Shown here one piece after another: positions 1 to 11,300 of a stretch of DNA of 64,000 bases; within the stretch, counting starts at the first letter, position 1; every line of letters begins with the position of its first letter. The position numbers and the translations under genes are program-made. A model generated the notes under the pieces. That model did not search any database and was not told the origin of the DNA. It worked only from the letters and a program-made list of their open reading frames with translations. This DNA comes from Struthio camelus (Eukaryota > Chordata > Aves > Struthioniformes > Struthionidae), in NCBI RefSeq assembly GCF_040807025.1, contig NC_090945.1:74163088-74227087 (forward strand), written 5' to 3'.

Positions 1-573
1 TTGGCCATACAACTGAACCCCTTGTGCAGTGGCCTAACCTCCCTATTCTGTGGTCCATTAAGAATTATTTCACATCGTGCAGGTCTTTGCTTTGCTCTCC
101 CGCAGGACTGATGTTCTGACAACTTCTAACAAAGTTCATATGTGTTAGTAATGCACAGCCCTGTGAGCGGGTCAGCTAATTGAACTCCTGCAGCTACTTT
201 TTTGGAGTGTTGTACTATGCTGAACATGAATGTTTTATAAGAACAGCTGTACTCGTTCAGACAAAGGCTTTGTCAGGTCTGGTGCTTGTCTGCAGCAGCA
301 TCTGTAAGTGAGCTCTTAGGGAAGAGAGAGAAAAGGGAGAGTATATGTGATACCTCTCCTGAACATTTCCTCATCCTGGCACTATTTTCAGCCTAGGGGA
401 TTCCCTGAGCCTGCCGTGTTTTTTTTCTGGTTGGAAATTTTCAGAGGCTCTCTCTTGTTCAATTACTTCTGAAGCCCATCTAAACTTTTTGTGTCCTTAG
501 AATCTTTTGGCAAGGAATTCTTACTACCTGCTGTGTAAAGATAATCTCCTTTAGTTTGTTTCATACCTAGTTG

Positions 574-638
574 CTACTAAAAAAATACATTGAACGGTAT
601 TTCAAATACTACTGAAAAATACATTGAACAGTAAATTT
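574..638. repeat. Imperfect tandem pair of about 33 bp
   Basis: The word aaaaatacattgaac occurs twice about 34 bases apart with similar flanks (ctact before, tattt or taaat after). Confidence 0.75.
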
Positions 639-3600
639 CTGTACGTGGGGAGTCATGTCATTCATGATTTTATAAAGAACTTTTTCTGTCTTATTTTCCC
701 CGCTTTCCTTTCTGTCATCTTTTGTTCAGACTGCAAAATACTAGCTTGCTTGCTTGTGGTATGGAAGCTGTTTCATATCTCTGATCATCCTGGATATAAA
801 TCTTTTCTGGATTCAGTATATCTTCTTTGATATTACAGGACCAAAGTTATATGTAGTGTACAATATGTGTGCAAAACATGGATTCATACAGTGACATAAA
901 TATGACCGATTTTGTTTTGTGATTTGCTCTTCTGACTGCTGCTGGATACAGAGTTTATTATTTCACAAAATGTGCATCATGCTACTCTGGAGCTAGATCC
1001 TGGGACTAACAGTCAGCTCAGAACTCATTGTTTCATGGAAGGAGTTCATTAGTAGCACGAGGTTATTATTCCTGATGAGTCTCAGTACGTCTTCATCTAC
1101 ACTGAACTTCATTTGCCTTTTCATTGCCCAGTCACTTCATTTCATAAGGTCCTTGTGCAGTTTTTCAGTTTACATCATCTTCGCTATCCTTGATAACTTG
1201 GTATCATTTGCAGGCTTCTTACTTTGTTGCTCATCTATTTCTCAGGTCACTTACAAAAATGTATATAAATGAATATTAGCGACACAGATCCCAGCACAGA
1301 AGCCTACTGAACTGTGCTGGTGACTTCCCTCCTTGTTTCGTCTTGGTTATGTCTGTGGTCGTCTTTGCTAACCTAGGTAAATGAGGCTTATACAGTTGCT
1401 CTGACAGCCAGCCATTAGCTCTTGAATTCTTTGAATAATTCCGTTACATGAGTAAGTGTGCAGGTTTACAAGGAAAAAATCCTATAGTTATGCCCACACG
1501 CTGGTTTCTCTCTCTAGCGTGGGTTCTCTGGCTCAGCTGAGTTACGCTAGAACAGTAGCAGGATCCCAGCCTTGCTAGACATCAGTCAACCATAAACAAA
1601 ATCCATTGGAAACTAGATTCTATCACTCTCTCACTTCCTGGCGATACTGTATTAAAGAAAGATGGTATTCTATTTAGATCTAAAAGTTAATTCACAGAGC
1701 TACTATCATGCTTCTGACCACTTTCAGTGTTCTTTGCTTTGATGCGAGTCAGGTGTTTTACTCTGTCATGATACAGCAGTGCTTCTGAGGCTTTCTGGCA
1801 GAGGTCGTCTGAAGTAGGATGGAGGGAGAGGTTTGTTTACAGCATAGGCATTATCAATGTTTTATTTTACAGTAGTGTTTTAGTCATAAATCATATTCTT
1901 GCTCTACTGTGTGTGGTACGATAACATTGTATGCTATCATCACATAAGAAAAGCTGTCCTTGCTCCAAAGACTTTATAGCCCAGTTTCATAGACTATATG
2001 ATTAAAAAAAAACAACTTCTTTTACTTCTGAGTTCACATGTCTTTTGAATGCCATGTGAAATTTATTAAGGACACAGATCCCATTGTTCACTAGATTTTA
2101 AATAGGCTTTGTTTCTAGGCTTTGACAATGTCCTCCCTAGTGTGTGACAGTCTGGTTTGTATATTAAGGATTTGCAGAGATTTTTCACTAAAAGAAACAA
2201 AACAAATCATAGTGTAATTGCTGATTCCTCCATAATACATAAGACAAATTTTGGAGCTTTCTTAGCATCACGTGATATGACTGTGCTTTTGTTTGTCGCG
2301 TTTCTAGGTGAGGCTGAAATTTCCTAAAGCAAAAATGGGATTTTAATATGTTACTGACTCAACTTGATAAAATTTTTGCTTCTGATTTATACTAATTGGG
2401 ATTGCAGGTGTTTTTTTTTTTTTTTCTGCATATAATTGTTAGGAGGACAGGTTATTTGCTTTTAATGCAACCTTTCTGGGGAAAGTACTATTTTTTTTAA
2501 AATCTCGTCTTGTTCAGTTTTCATGCATTGAGAAAACATTATCAAAGATCTCGGAGAAAAAATTTTCAAGACGCAAACTGTTAATTGCAGGCTGTGTAAT
2601 GTTATTAGTATATTTCCTGGAATAAGAGGGATTTTTTTGTAAAACTGTAGTTTAAAATTTAACATTGTTGTGAGAGAATGTTTGGTCTAATTGTTGACAC
2701 ACAAAAGCAGGTTGAATGAAGTCTGGAAGTGCAGATGTGATGGTTATCCCTTTTGGGAAGGAAAGGATGGAAACAAGTAGCTTTGTAGCTTTACCTAAGA
2801 GACTGACTTCTCTGTAAATACAAATAAATAAAGTAAATATATAATAGCGAGTATAGAGTAACTTTGAGGCTTGGCAGATTTTATAGTTTATGCAAAAAAA
2901 AGTATTAGCTTTCAACTGTCTTTAATATGTATAGCCCCTACCTTTTTTTCCATTGAGAGTGCAGACCTCTATGTAGTGAATTTAAGCCTGCTGACAATTT
3001 GTTTCTTTTTTAAGTTACCTTTTTAGGATTTCAGAAATAGTCTGTGGACCTTTAATTTACCTGAAAGATGGGCAATAATAAGATATGTTTTTCCTCTTCT
3101 ATTCCAATGTACTGTTACTTTAAAACATAATAGTAGGCATATCTGTAAGAGTCTAAACCTGTTAAAGCATGGAGTCTATTCATTTTTTTTCATTTAAAAG
3201 AAAATTTTTGTACAGAACCTTGCCTTATGGATACATAATTTTCAGGGGCCTCTGGGTGCTAGTAAAATGCAGATGAGGCTACCTTATATTAATTCAATGG
3301 GTTTTGTGGTTTTCCTTTATTTACCTTTTCCCAAGAATAGAAACAATTGAAAACAGAACTTACTTTTTGTGAGCTTCTTAAAAGGACAACTTTTCTGTAT
3401 GAAAGGGGATTATGGAGAAAGTAGCTGGTGAAGACATAGAAATGTCTTGCCTGGCTTGAGTTTTTTAGGCAATTTACTCTTCCTGTTGACAGTCTGATAA
3501 GAACAGTTACGTATGCTAGCACTTCCGTGGTGGGCCTGCATCAAGTTAAAATGAAGAGTGGGTGAATTGCACCTTTTTTCACTGCACTTTTTGGTAACCT

Positions 3601-6311
3601 CAATATAATTTTATGCTATAGTACTGCATTCCTGTGAACACAACTGTCACATTACAAAAGAGGTATTTGTGTGGCGCTAGCTATTAGAGTACCAGGGTGT
3701 TCTGTATCTTTTTTTTTTAATGCATTTCTCATGACTGTAACCATATTCCACTTCCCATACAGAGAAGACTAGGTACAAAGAGACTATTTACTATGCGAGG
3801 ATTCTGTTGTAGGGAGCTTACCTGGAATGTTCCAGCTTCAGTTTCCATATCGTTCATCCTCCTTCGTGTTTCTTATTATAAGCAATTTGAAGTTCTTCCT
3901 TTTCCCTAGCTATATTTAAGCATACTAGAACTCAGTTATTGTCTTCTCCTGTCTATTTTAGGTCAAAAGAAAATTTAGTGTTTATCACACAGTAGGATTT
4001 TAAGGAAGAGTGTCTAATCTAAGATGCTCTAAATTGTAAAATCACAGTGCTTGTTTACACAATATTGTATTCTCATTCCTTTACAAGATACTTAATACAT
4101 TGGCTGTTGTGCCTGTAGTTGTTAAGCTCTTTAATTGTTAAGCTCTTTGATTAGTATTCAAAGCCCGAAGGTTTGCTAAAAGGAAAAATAGGACTAGGAA
4201 GTGGAATAAGAGGAAATTCTTTTGAAAGAATTGCACTGTATATTTTGGCTTTGTGATTTGTGAGTAGTGTTTTTGAGAACTATATTAGTGGATATGTGAT
4301 GATTTTATTTGATAATCCTCCTCATAAGGCATATCCCTCCATTGCATTTCCTAGCTGGAAATTGAGAATTCTTTCCATCTTGGCAGTTAAAATAACTAGC
4401 CTTGTACTAATTACTTAAGCTGTGTTGCAGTCTCCCTTTTCAGATTAGCCATAACAGTTGTGACTGGGGGGGGAGAGGGAATGGAGAAAGTTATTTTTAA
4501 CAAGACTGTTTGAAAAAGGCTAATTATAGTTTAAAAATGGATGATAACTTACCTGTCGGAAATGGCATTTCTAAAGTTAAGCTTCACATCTCTTAGCAGA
4601 AATATTTGCTTTTTGAGTGACTTCTTGTATTAATTTGATATGGCAAACTTCTGAGAAGGGAAAATATTTTTTAATTTTGCAAGGAATTTCTTCTCCAAAA
4701 CATAGTGGAAACATACATTTAACACTTTCTGTAAAGCACAGTACTCAAGGCAGTTGTAAAATGAGAATTCTCAAAAATATTTCTTTGAAATTTCATTCAG
4801 ATTTCCAGTTACCATGTATGCATTTTGAAAAATGTAACAGAGTAATTTTAAAATGGGTGATTGAAATATCTTTAGTAAAGCTTCACTGTAATGTTTCAGT
4901 GTCATGGAAAGGTTGTTGTCTCGTTTCTTAATTCCTGTGATCTGTTTCTCTTGCAGTTTCCTGTATTTCCCATATCTGTCTCAAGACACGTTTTAACTGG
5001 TTAGTCAGGGTCAGACAGATTTTACCTGCCCTCATCTCAGGAATGTGAAGTTCTGCAATGCTTCCTGAAAATAATTATCAAGATAGAAAAGAGAGACCAC
5101 GTTAATGTGTCGTTCAGGGAAAAACTAAAGCATAAACTCAGTCCTGACTAGATGCTAAGACTCTAACCATGTAGCATAGGAGACAATGTTTCTTCACTCT
5201 GCGTGTCACAGTTGATTGCTTTCAAAATAATTTTTCATTGAAGTAACTCGTTTTGCAGAAACCGTTTGCTGTAGTATATCAGATACTCAAAACATTCTAA
5301 GAAATATGCGATTGACTTAACCTTCCTCGCCCCATCTATTCCCCCTGCACTGCTTTTCATGGTATCTGGAGCTGAGTCTTTGCAAACCAAAGACTACCTG
5401 GAATGTGTGCTTTTTGTCCCTCCCCATTTTCTGCAGTCTCTGAAAAAGAAAAGATTATGGGTCGATGAGAGGCCAGCAAGATTAGAATAAAGGAATTTCT
5501 CGTTTTGCTACTTTCACTTTTAGATATTTTTTTTTTCTAATTTTTTGGGTCCTCCTTCCATAATTCCACTTTCCAGTTGGACTTTACCCCCTCCATCAAA
5601 GTCGTTGAGTTCCTAAATGTTCAGTTAGTTCTGTTCCATGCCTCAAAAAACTTGCACAAGAGTGTCAGCTTTCACAGCTCTCAGAACATGGGGCTTGGGG
5701 AATGAATTGAATTGTGGCATTGACTTAGGAAGAGGATTCATGACATGCTCTGATGTGGAGTAATTGGGTAGTAGGAAACACAAGATGAATGGAATTTTAT
5801 TCTTCAACGATTGCAATTAGGAGGACATGGACTGTTTAAGCTCTTAGTTCTGAGTATTTTGGTCACAATACTATACTTCTGGCGTACTTTCTATTCTGTA
5901 AACATCTGGTGTAACCGTAACCTCCTAGCCCTTTGTAGGATGTTTGTATGTAGTTATTTGGGCTTCCTTCTGAGATTCTAGTACGTTGCATTTCAAATTC
6001 AAATATTGATTCAAATATATTGCAGACAAAGATTTAATACTGTTGCATTAGTTTTTCTCTCAAAACGAACCTTGCCATCGGAGCTGTAAGGCAGGGTGGG
6101 GCACTGACAGCTGTCCAGCGTCTGATTATAATGGCTTTCTTTCTGATGATGTTGTAATTGATTTGGCAAATATGTGGCATATACAGTTGTGTCTGAAGTG
6201 ATGCAAATAAAGCTCCTAAACTATAATCTTCTGTTGTGAGGGCATCAGTATCAACTGCAATGGCCCCTATTAATTTTTTTTGGCCACAAAACATATGCTA
6301 CCCACGTGAAT

Positions 6312-6722
6312 CTCTCCTATGAGGAAAGGCTTCTACAGGGCCTGTTCATCCTGTAGAAGAGAAGACTGAGGGGGGGGGGGATCTGATCAATGTGTACAAA
6401 TATCTGAAGGGAGGGTGTCAAGGGAATGGGGCCAGACTCTTCTCCGTGCTGCCCAGTGATAGGATGAGAGGCAACGGGCAGAAACTGAACCACAGGCAGT
6501 TCCATCTGAACCTGAGGAAAAACTTCTTCACTGTGAGGGTGACAGAGCACTGGCGCAGGTTGCTCGGAGAGGTAGTGGAGTCTCCTTCCCTGGAGATATT
6601 CAAAACCCGTCTGGATGCGATCCTGGGCAATATGCTCTAGCTGACCCTGCTTGAGCAGGGGGGTTGGACTAGATGATCTCCAGAGGTCCCATCCAACCTC
6701 AGCCGTTCTGTGATTCTGTGAA
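6312..6722 (+). mobile_element. CR1 LINE, 5'-truncated 3' end
   Basis: The stretch reads as the 3' part of a bird CR1 element. It includes the tctcctatgaggaaaggct start, gatctgatcaatgtgtacaa, the end of the reverse transcriptase frame, then ggactagatgatctccagag and a terminal ttctgtgattctgtga. It is about 410 bp, in the same orientation as the gene and only modestly diverged, with a G10 run near 6371-6380. Severe 5' truncation is normal for CR1. No protein is encoded intact. Confidence 0.92.
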
Positions 6723-7888
6723 ACACTACACACAGTAGATTGTATACATACTCATGTTAGGTGGTGTCTGTTTTGGGCATATTAGTCCCAATTATCTTGC
6801 AGTGTGGTTGAAAAAAAAGTAGTGGGTTTTGCTTAGATTCTTTAAGCTTTGTTTCCTTTCAATGAAGGTATGTTTCCTGCTAGGATATGATCTTTGGTTT
6901 TTCTTGCTGAGAAGTTTGGGACTGGGAAGGAGGGAGACAGCCTACATAAATACCAGATTTGGTCTTTTTTGGACCTGACTTCTGAGTTACAGAGTGGAAA
7001 TGCCTGCATGTGTGGTGCTTGCTCCTTTTGCCACTTACTTACCGAGACTGATTTGGGATTGCAGGTGTTCTAAGTCTAGGCTGGTTTGTTTAATGTAGGA
7101 TATGGTTTAGAGCGTAAGCTCTTTCAAGTAAGACTGGAGTATGTTTTCCATAAAGAGGTTTAAATGTTAATTCTGACATGGGGGTACCCACATATTTCCT
7201 GATTTATTCCAAAGAGTTTTTTTTAAGTGAGGACAGCTTTTGAATGATGAAATGCTTTGTTGGCCTATGGCAAGCAAATAGTGAACCTACCAAAAAATTC
7301 CCAAACCCTAGAATAGCAACTATTTAATGGTAGGATTTGGGAAACAGTTTTATGAATGTGCTAAAACTTCATGTCCAGATGAATTTCGTGAATTCAGTGT
7401 TTTATAAACAGGACTTTTGTTTTTTTTTTTTTCCCTGGATGATAAATAGATATTACTGCAAAACAGTAGGACTATATTGCCTTCCAGCGGTGCAAATTAT
7501 ATACTCAGTCTTTATGCCAGCTTATATAGATTGCTTTTTTATCACATTGTCTTCTTTCAGCTAATAATGAAAGTAATAAAATCTCAGCTTTCCTATAGAG
7601 CTGGATGAGGCAAATATATTTCAATCAATGGATTCATTGTGAAGGGTTTGATTGAAGAGTTTCTCTTTCTGTATTAAAAAGCGCCTTCTTGAAAAGTCTC
7701 CTATAAACTTGGAATAATTCCCGTTATTTTTCCAAATGACACCAAAATTGTATATTATATGTGTGGTGTAAGCAGTACGTAAAGGACTGTGTTCTACCTT
7801 GCCTTTTTTTTTTTTTTTCTCTGAGTGTTTAATATTATTCTTGTATGGATATATGTTATCACAACTTACCATTTTTTCCTCTTTATAG

Positions 7889-8161
7889 GTCCTGCTGGGG
7901 ACTTGCATCTGGCCTCAATGTGAAATTAAGGTAGAAAAACACATCTGCATATGTGTTTGCTATTAGGATTTAGTTTATTCACTGGTCATGCCTGAAGAGT
8001 GATGTTCGTCTCTAGACGGCTAACTGCCAGGAAATATAAATGATTGTCCTAGAAGTCAAGCCTCTCTCCTATTTACTGGAGTGAAAATCACCTCCAGATA
8101 TCGACGGAATATCAACTACAGAAAATGCTTCACGTTATAAGGATGCCAACCACCTAGATTC
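7889..8161 (+). promoter_or_regulatory. KIAA0232: Upstream-ORF-rich 5' UTR segment of KIAA0232
   Basis: Reading the UTR in all three frames gives at least six ATG-initiated short ORFs, all ending before the main start: 7918-7923 (ATG followed directly by TGA), 7951-7995 (14 codons), 7988-8002 (4 codons), 8002-8043 (13 codons), 8040-8084 (14 codons) and 8125-8157 (10 codons). The stop of 7988-8002 overlaps the next start as TGATG, and the stop of 8002-8043 overlaps the next as ATGA. With the weak main-start context, this predicts low or regulated translation. The effect is inferred; the ORFs are seen directly. Confidence 0.65.
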
Positions 8162-8392
8162 ATGCGCCCTATCTGTACAGTTGTTGTGGATGGTTTGCCA
8201 TCTGAAAGCTCCTCAAGCTCTTATCCAGGCCCTGTATCTGTTTCTGAAATGTCTCTGCTACATGCTTTGGGCCCAGTGCAGACCTGGCTGGGACAAGAGC
8301 TAGAGAAGTGTGGCATTGATGCCATGATTTATACTCGGTATGTCCTCAGTCTTCTGCTGCATGATAGCTATGACTACGACCTGCAGGAACAG
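8162..8392 (+). CDS. KIAA0232: KIAA0232 coding exon 1 (residues 1-77)
   Basis: This segment encodes the conserved N-terminus, beginning MRPICTVVVDG and ending DSYDYDLQEQ. It includes a short serine run at about residues 15-20 and a stretch (LHALGPVQTWLGQELEKCGI) that looks helical. The frame would continue for 11 codons into the intron before a stop. The gtattt donor after CAG joins in phase 0 to the exon at 22043. Confidence 0.97.
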
Positions 8393-11300
8393 GTATTTAC
8401 ATATTTTAGATGTTGTCCAGTGAAATGAGTTCTTGTATCACTTATGCTTTGTGTATTATACGTGGGTACAGCTCAGATAGTGTGTGTTGGGGGGTTGTCT
8501 TTCATTGTGGGGATAGAAGGGGGATATGAACCACAATGAGATCAAATTTGATTGGTAACCTAAGGTTGATATAGTTAGTCTGCTGTATAAGCAATTATAT
8601 TAGATAAAATATTAGCATTGCTACGTTTTGATACCAGATTAGTTAACACTGGGGTGTCATGTATCGTAAATGTGATAAAATACTGATGGTTTCAAAATGA
8701 ATTTAATTTGGAACATTAGTAAACTAATGTAGTCCTTGTAAGCTATGTGTCCAATTGGGCTGGTTTACAGTAGTTTATCGCTCTTCCCGATGGATTTCAT
8801 CTTGTACTGTCTTCAGTAAAGAATGAGAACATATTCTTCTTTAGTATTTGGGTATTTAAAATACGTTATTGCACATGTATTATTCATCTCTTTTAAAAGA
8901 ATGTGAATGCTGAATCCTGATAGAAGGCATGAAAAAGAGTTGTGAAACAGAGAGTTGTTGTGCATGGCTGTAATTCACAGAAGCAAGGGAAGGAAAAGTG
9001 CGGCCATATAATATAGGCACAACTCTATTACTGTTTCCATGTCTCTCTATTGCTAAAGATTTTGTGTGGCCCTAGAACGTGTTCTTCACTGCTGACTTCA
9101 CCTTTAAATTTCTGTATTGTTTAATGTCTCTGCATTGTCAAACTATCTCAAAATACTGTTAGTAGTGGAGTATGTTTCAAAATAAAACTCAGGGAATATA
9201 GGACTCTGGTATTTTCAAGGAGAGGTGAGGATACTGTTGATCATAGACTTCATCTTATAAGGTAGTTATGATTAGTGTACAATAGAGGAAGGGAAGAAAG
9301 CAAAAAAATATATATGATGGCTTAGTTAAGAGCTCTTTTTCATTGCTCTTGTTATAGTGACACTTTGTGTATTGCGAACTAACTGGATCAGAACTTTTTG
9401 TAGTTTACCTTTTTAAAGATCCGGCAAGAGCAGGGCAGGGTGTTGTGGAGTAGATGAAAACACAGCTGAAGCAGGAAAAAAAAACTGTGTGCGCCAGATG
9501 CTGCAGTTTGTGAACTCTTAGGAACTGTTAATGTGCATAAAAGCCTTCATGCTTCCAATGTGCAAAACAAAAAACCTGAGTGCAAAAGTAACTTTTGTGC
9601 AAAAGTTTACCTGACAGCAGTTCAAGTGGCCAAGAACAACCTCATGACCAACTTGAAAAAAAAATTGCCAGGAAAACTGTAAACACTCTTTAGAATACAC
9701 CTTAACAGCGAATTTATTTAGGTCTTGGTTAGACATGAATAGCTGTATTTTTGATGGGGGCTAGAATAAAGTTCCTGAAAATCTGCTTAATGTGGGGGCA
9801 GGGCAGAGAAGAGAAACCAAATGAAACCACACCAGAATGTGATGAGCTTTAAAGAGAGCCCTGTGGCCTTGGGGAAAAATGAAGACTTGTTTCTTTCCAG
9901 TCCATTTTAGAGCATAGTCATAACTGTAAAGTCACTACTGTGGTCATTTAAAATGACTGAAGTGCCAAAATGAGTTTTCTTATTATCAGGCTTTGCAAGA
10001 AGCAGGATAACTATATTACGAAAACCTCATTCAGTTTATTTCTTTCTTTGATACTTTTACTGGGTGCTTTGTGGGTTGATAGAGTTTAAAGGAATGTCTC
10101 TGTTCTTTTTCCAAGTTGATTATCTGAACCTAATGAGCCAAAGAGAGAATGCCACATGCTGACAGGATAGCCAAAACTGGTGTTGCTGAATGGGTACTGT
10201 AATACAAAAATACAGGGTGTCTTTTGAATGACATCTAGATTTGAAGAAGTTGCAAGTTTATCTTTTCCACCTCCTCCAATATGATCCCTGCTTGTAAAAT
10301 ACCTTTTATTCTGTTTCCTCTCTCAAATAACTCCCTTCTAAATTTTGAGACCTCATATTAATTTGGTTTTGGAATAATGTTCTGTACTAATGATTGGATG
10401 CGTATATTGTGAAAATATTTTGCTATCCTTTCTCAAGTAGCTTAGTGTTAAAGACAGCAAATATAAATTCCACATTCAGAGAATTGGGGAAATCTTAAAG
10501 AACACATACTTGATCTTTATTTTTTACTTAATCATCCTCTGGTTTGTTGTGTGAACTAAACAAAAATTCATTTTAAAATGCGAGGTAGATTAAGTCATTC
10601 AGAAACAACGGAATTTGGATTCTGAAGAATATGTTTACGTTTAAACAGTTTTAATCAAAATTTGAAGATGGGTGCAACATTAAGACAAATGGAAAAACAA
10701 ATATCAACATTGTTTACTGATAGACTTCATGGAAGAGTACGGCTATTAAATACGTAAAAGAGCTAGAAATATATTAGGACTAAAATATTGAGAGAAGCTG
10801 AGCTCTTTTAATTCTCATTATTTTCCATGGAATAGTTGGTCCTTGGCATAATTCCTGAGGAATTATTTCTCCTATGTGATTCCTTTGATTCTTGAGAAAT
10901 ACAAAATTTCCAGGGGAATAACTGTTCTGAATATCGGTTTTATTTTAATGGTACCTCTTTGCTTTTAGAACTCTATTTCTGTGTTTTAGAACTCTATTTC
11001 TGTTCTTACCCGTCACATCTTTCCCCGAAAATGTGGCAATGACTTTTGTTTTGAGTGGGGTAAAAGGGAACGTATGGTCTCTAACAACCAGCAATGGGTC
11101 CGCAAATATGAACAGTGCGTACCAGTGCTGTTTTTGGCAGGAGGGAGAGGGGCCGACTATTTAGAATCTTCACTTAAGGATGGTTGTATGAATCATCTTA
11201 ATTAGAAAAGTCTTACGCTGAAGTTACGACAGTCATTAAGATCTTTCCACCTCAGAATGTTGATGACATCATTAGCACTGTGTTAATTGCTTCAGGGAGC

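Larger units (their letters stand above)
1..7888 (+). other. Noncoding sequence upstream of the start-codon exon, probably a 5' intron of KIAA0232
   Basis: The sequence is AT-rich and CpG-poor. I see no CpG island, no convincing first exon and no ORF resembling a known protein. Because the exon at 7889 begins with a splice acceptor, the preceding sequence should be intron, with the promoter outside the window. Contents are a CR1 3' end at 6312-6722, an imperfect tandem copy of a 33-bp unit at about 574-638, and short T- and G-runs. Confidence 0.6.
7889..8392 (+). other. KIAA0232: Exon with 5' UTR and first coding segment of KIAA0232
   Basis: A pyrimidine-rich tract followed by tttatag ends at 7888, a good acceptor, so the exon probably starts at 7889. 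UTR runs to 8161 and coding from 8162 to 8392 (residues 1-77, phase 0). The donor is CAG|gtattt. The start at 8162 is supported by an in-frame TAA at 8138-8140 with no other in-frame ATG between. The start context ttcATGc is weak: it has no purine at -3 and no G at +4. The coding end and start are secure; the exact 5' edge is inferred from the acceptor only and needs transcript data. Confidence 0.75.

Noticed and set aside
6317..6733. Several overlapping ORFs on both strands at the CR1 insertion
   Set aside because: They are explained by the CR1 3' end; they are not host genes, and the element is too truncated to encode a functional product.
1..7888. Promoter or first exon of KIAA0232
   Set aside because: There is no CpG-rich region or clear core promoter, and the first recognised exon begins at a splice acceptor. 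The promoter is probably outside the window.
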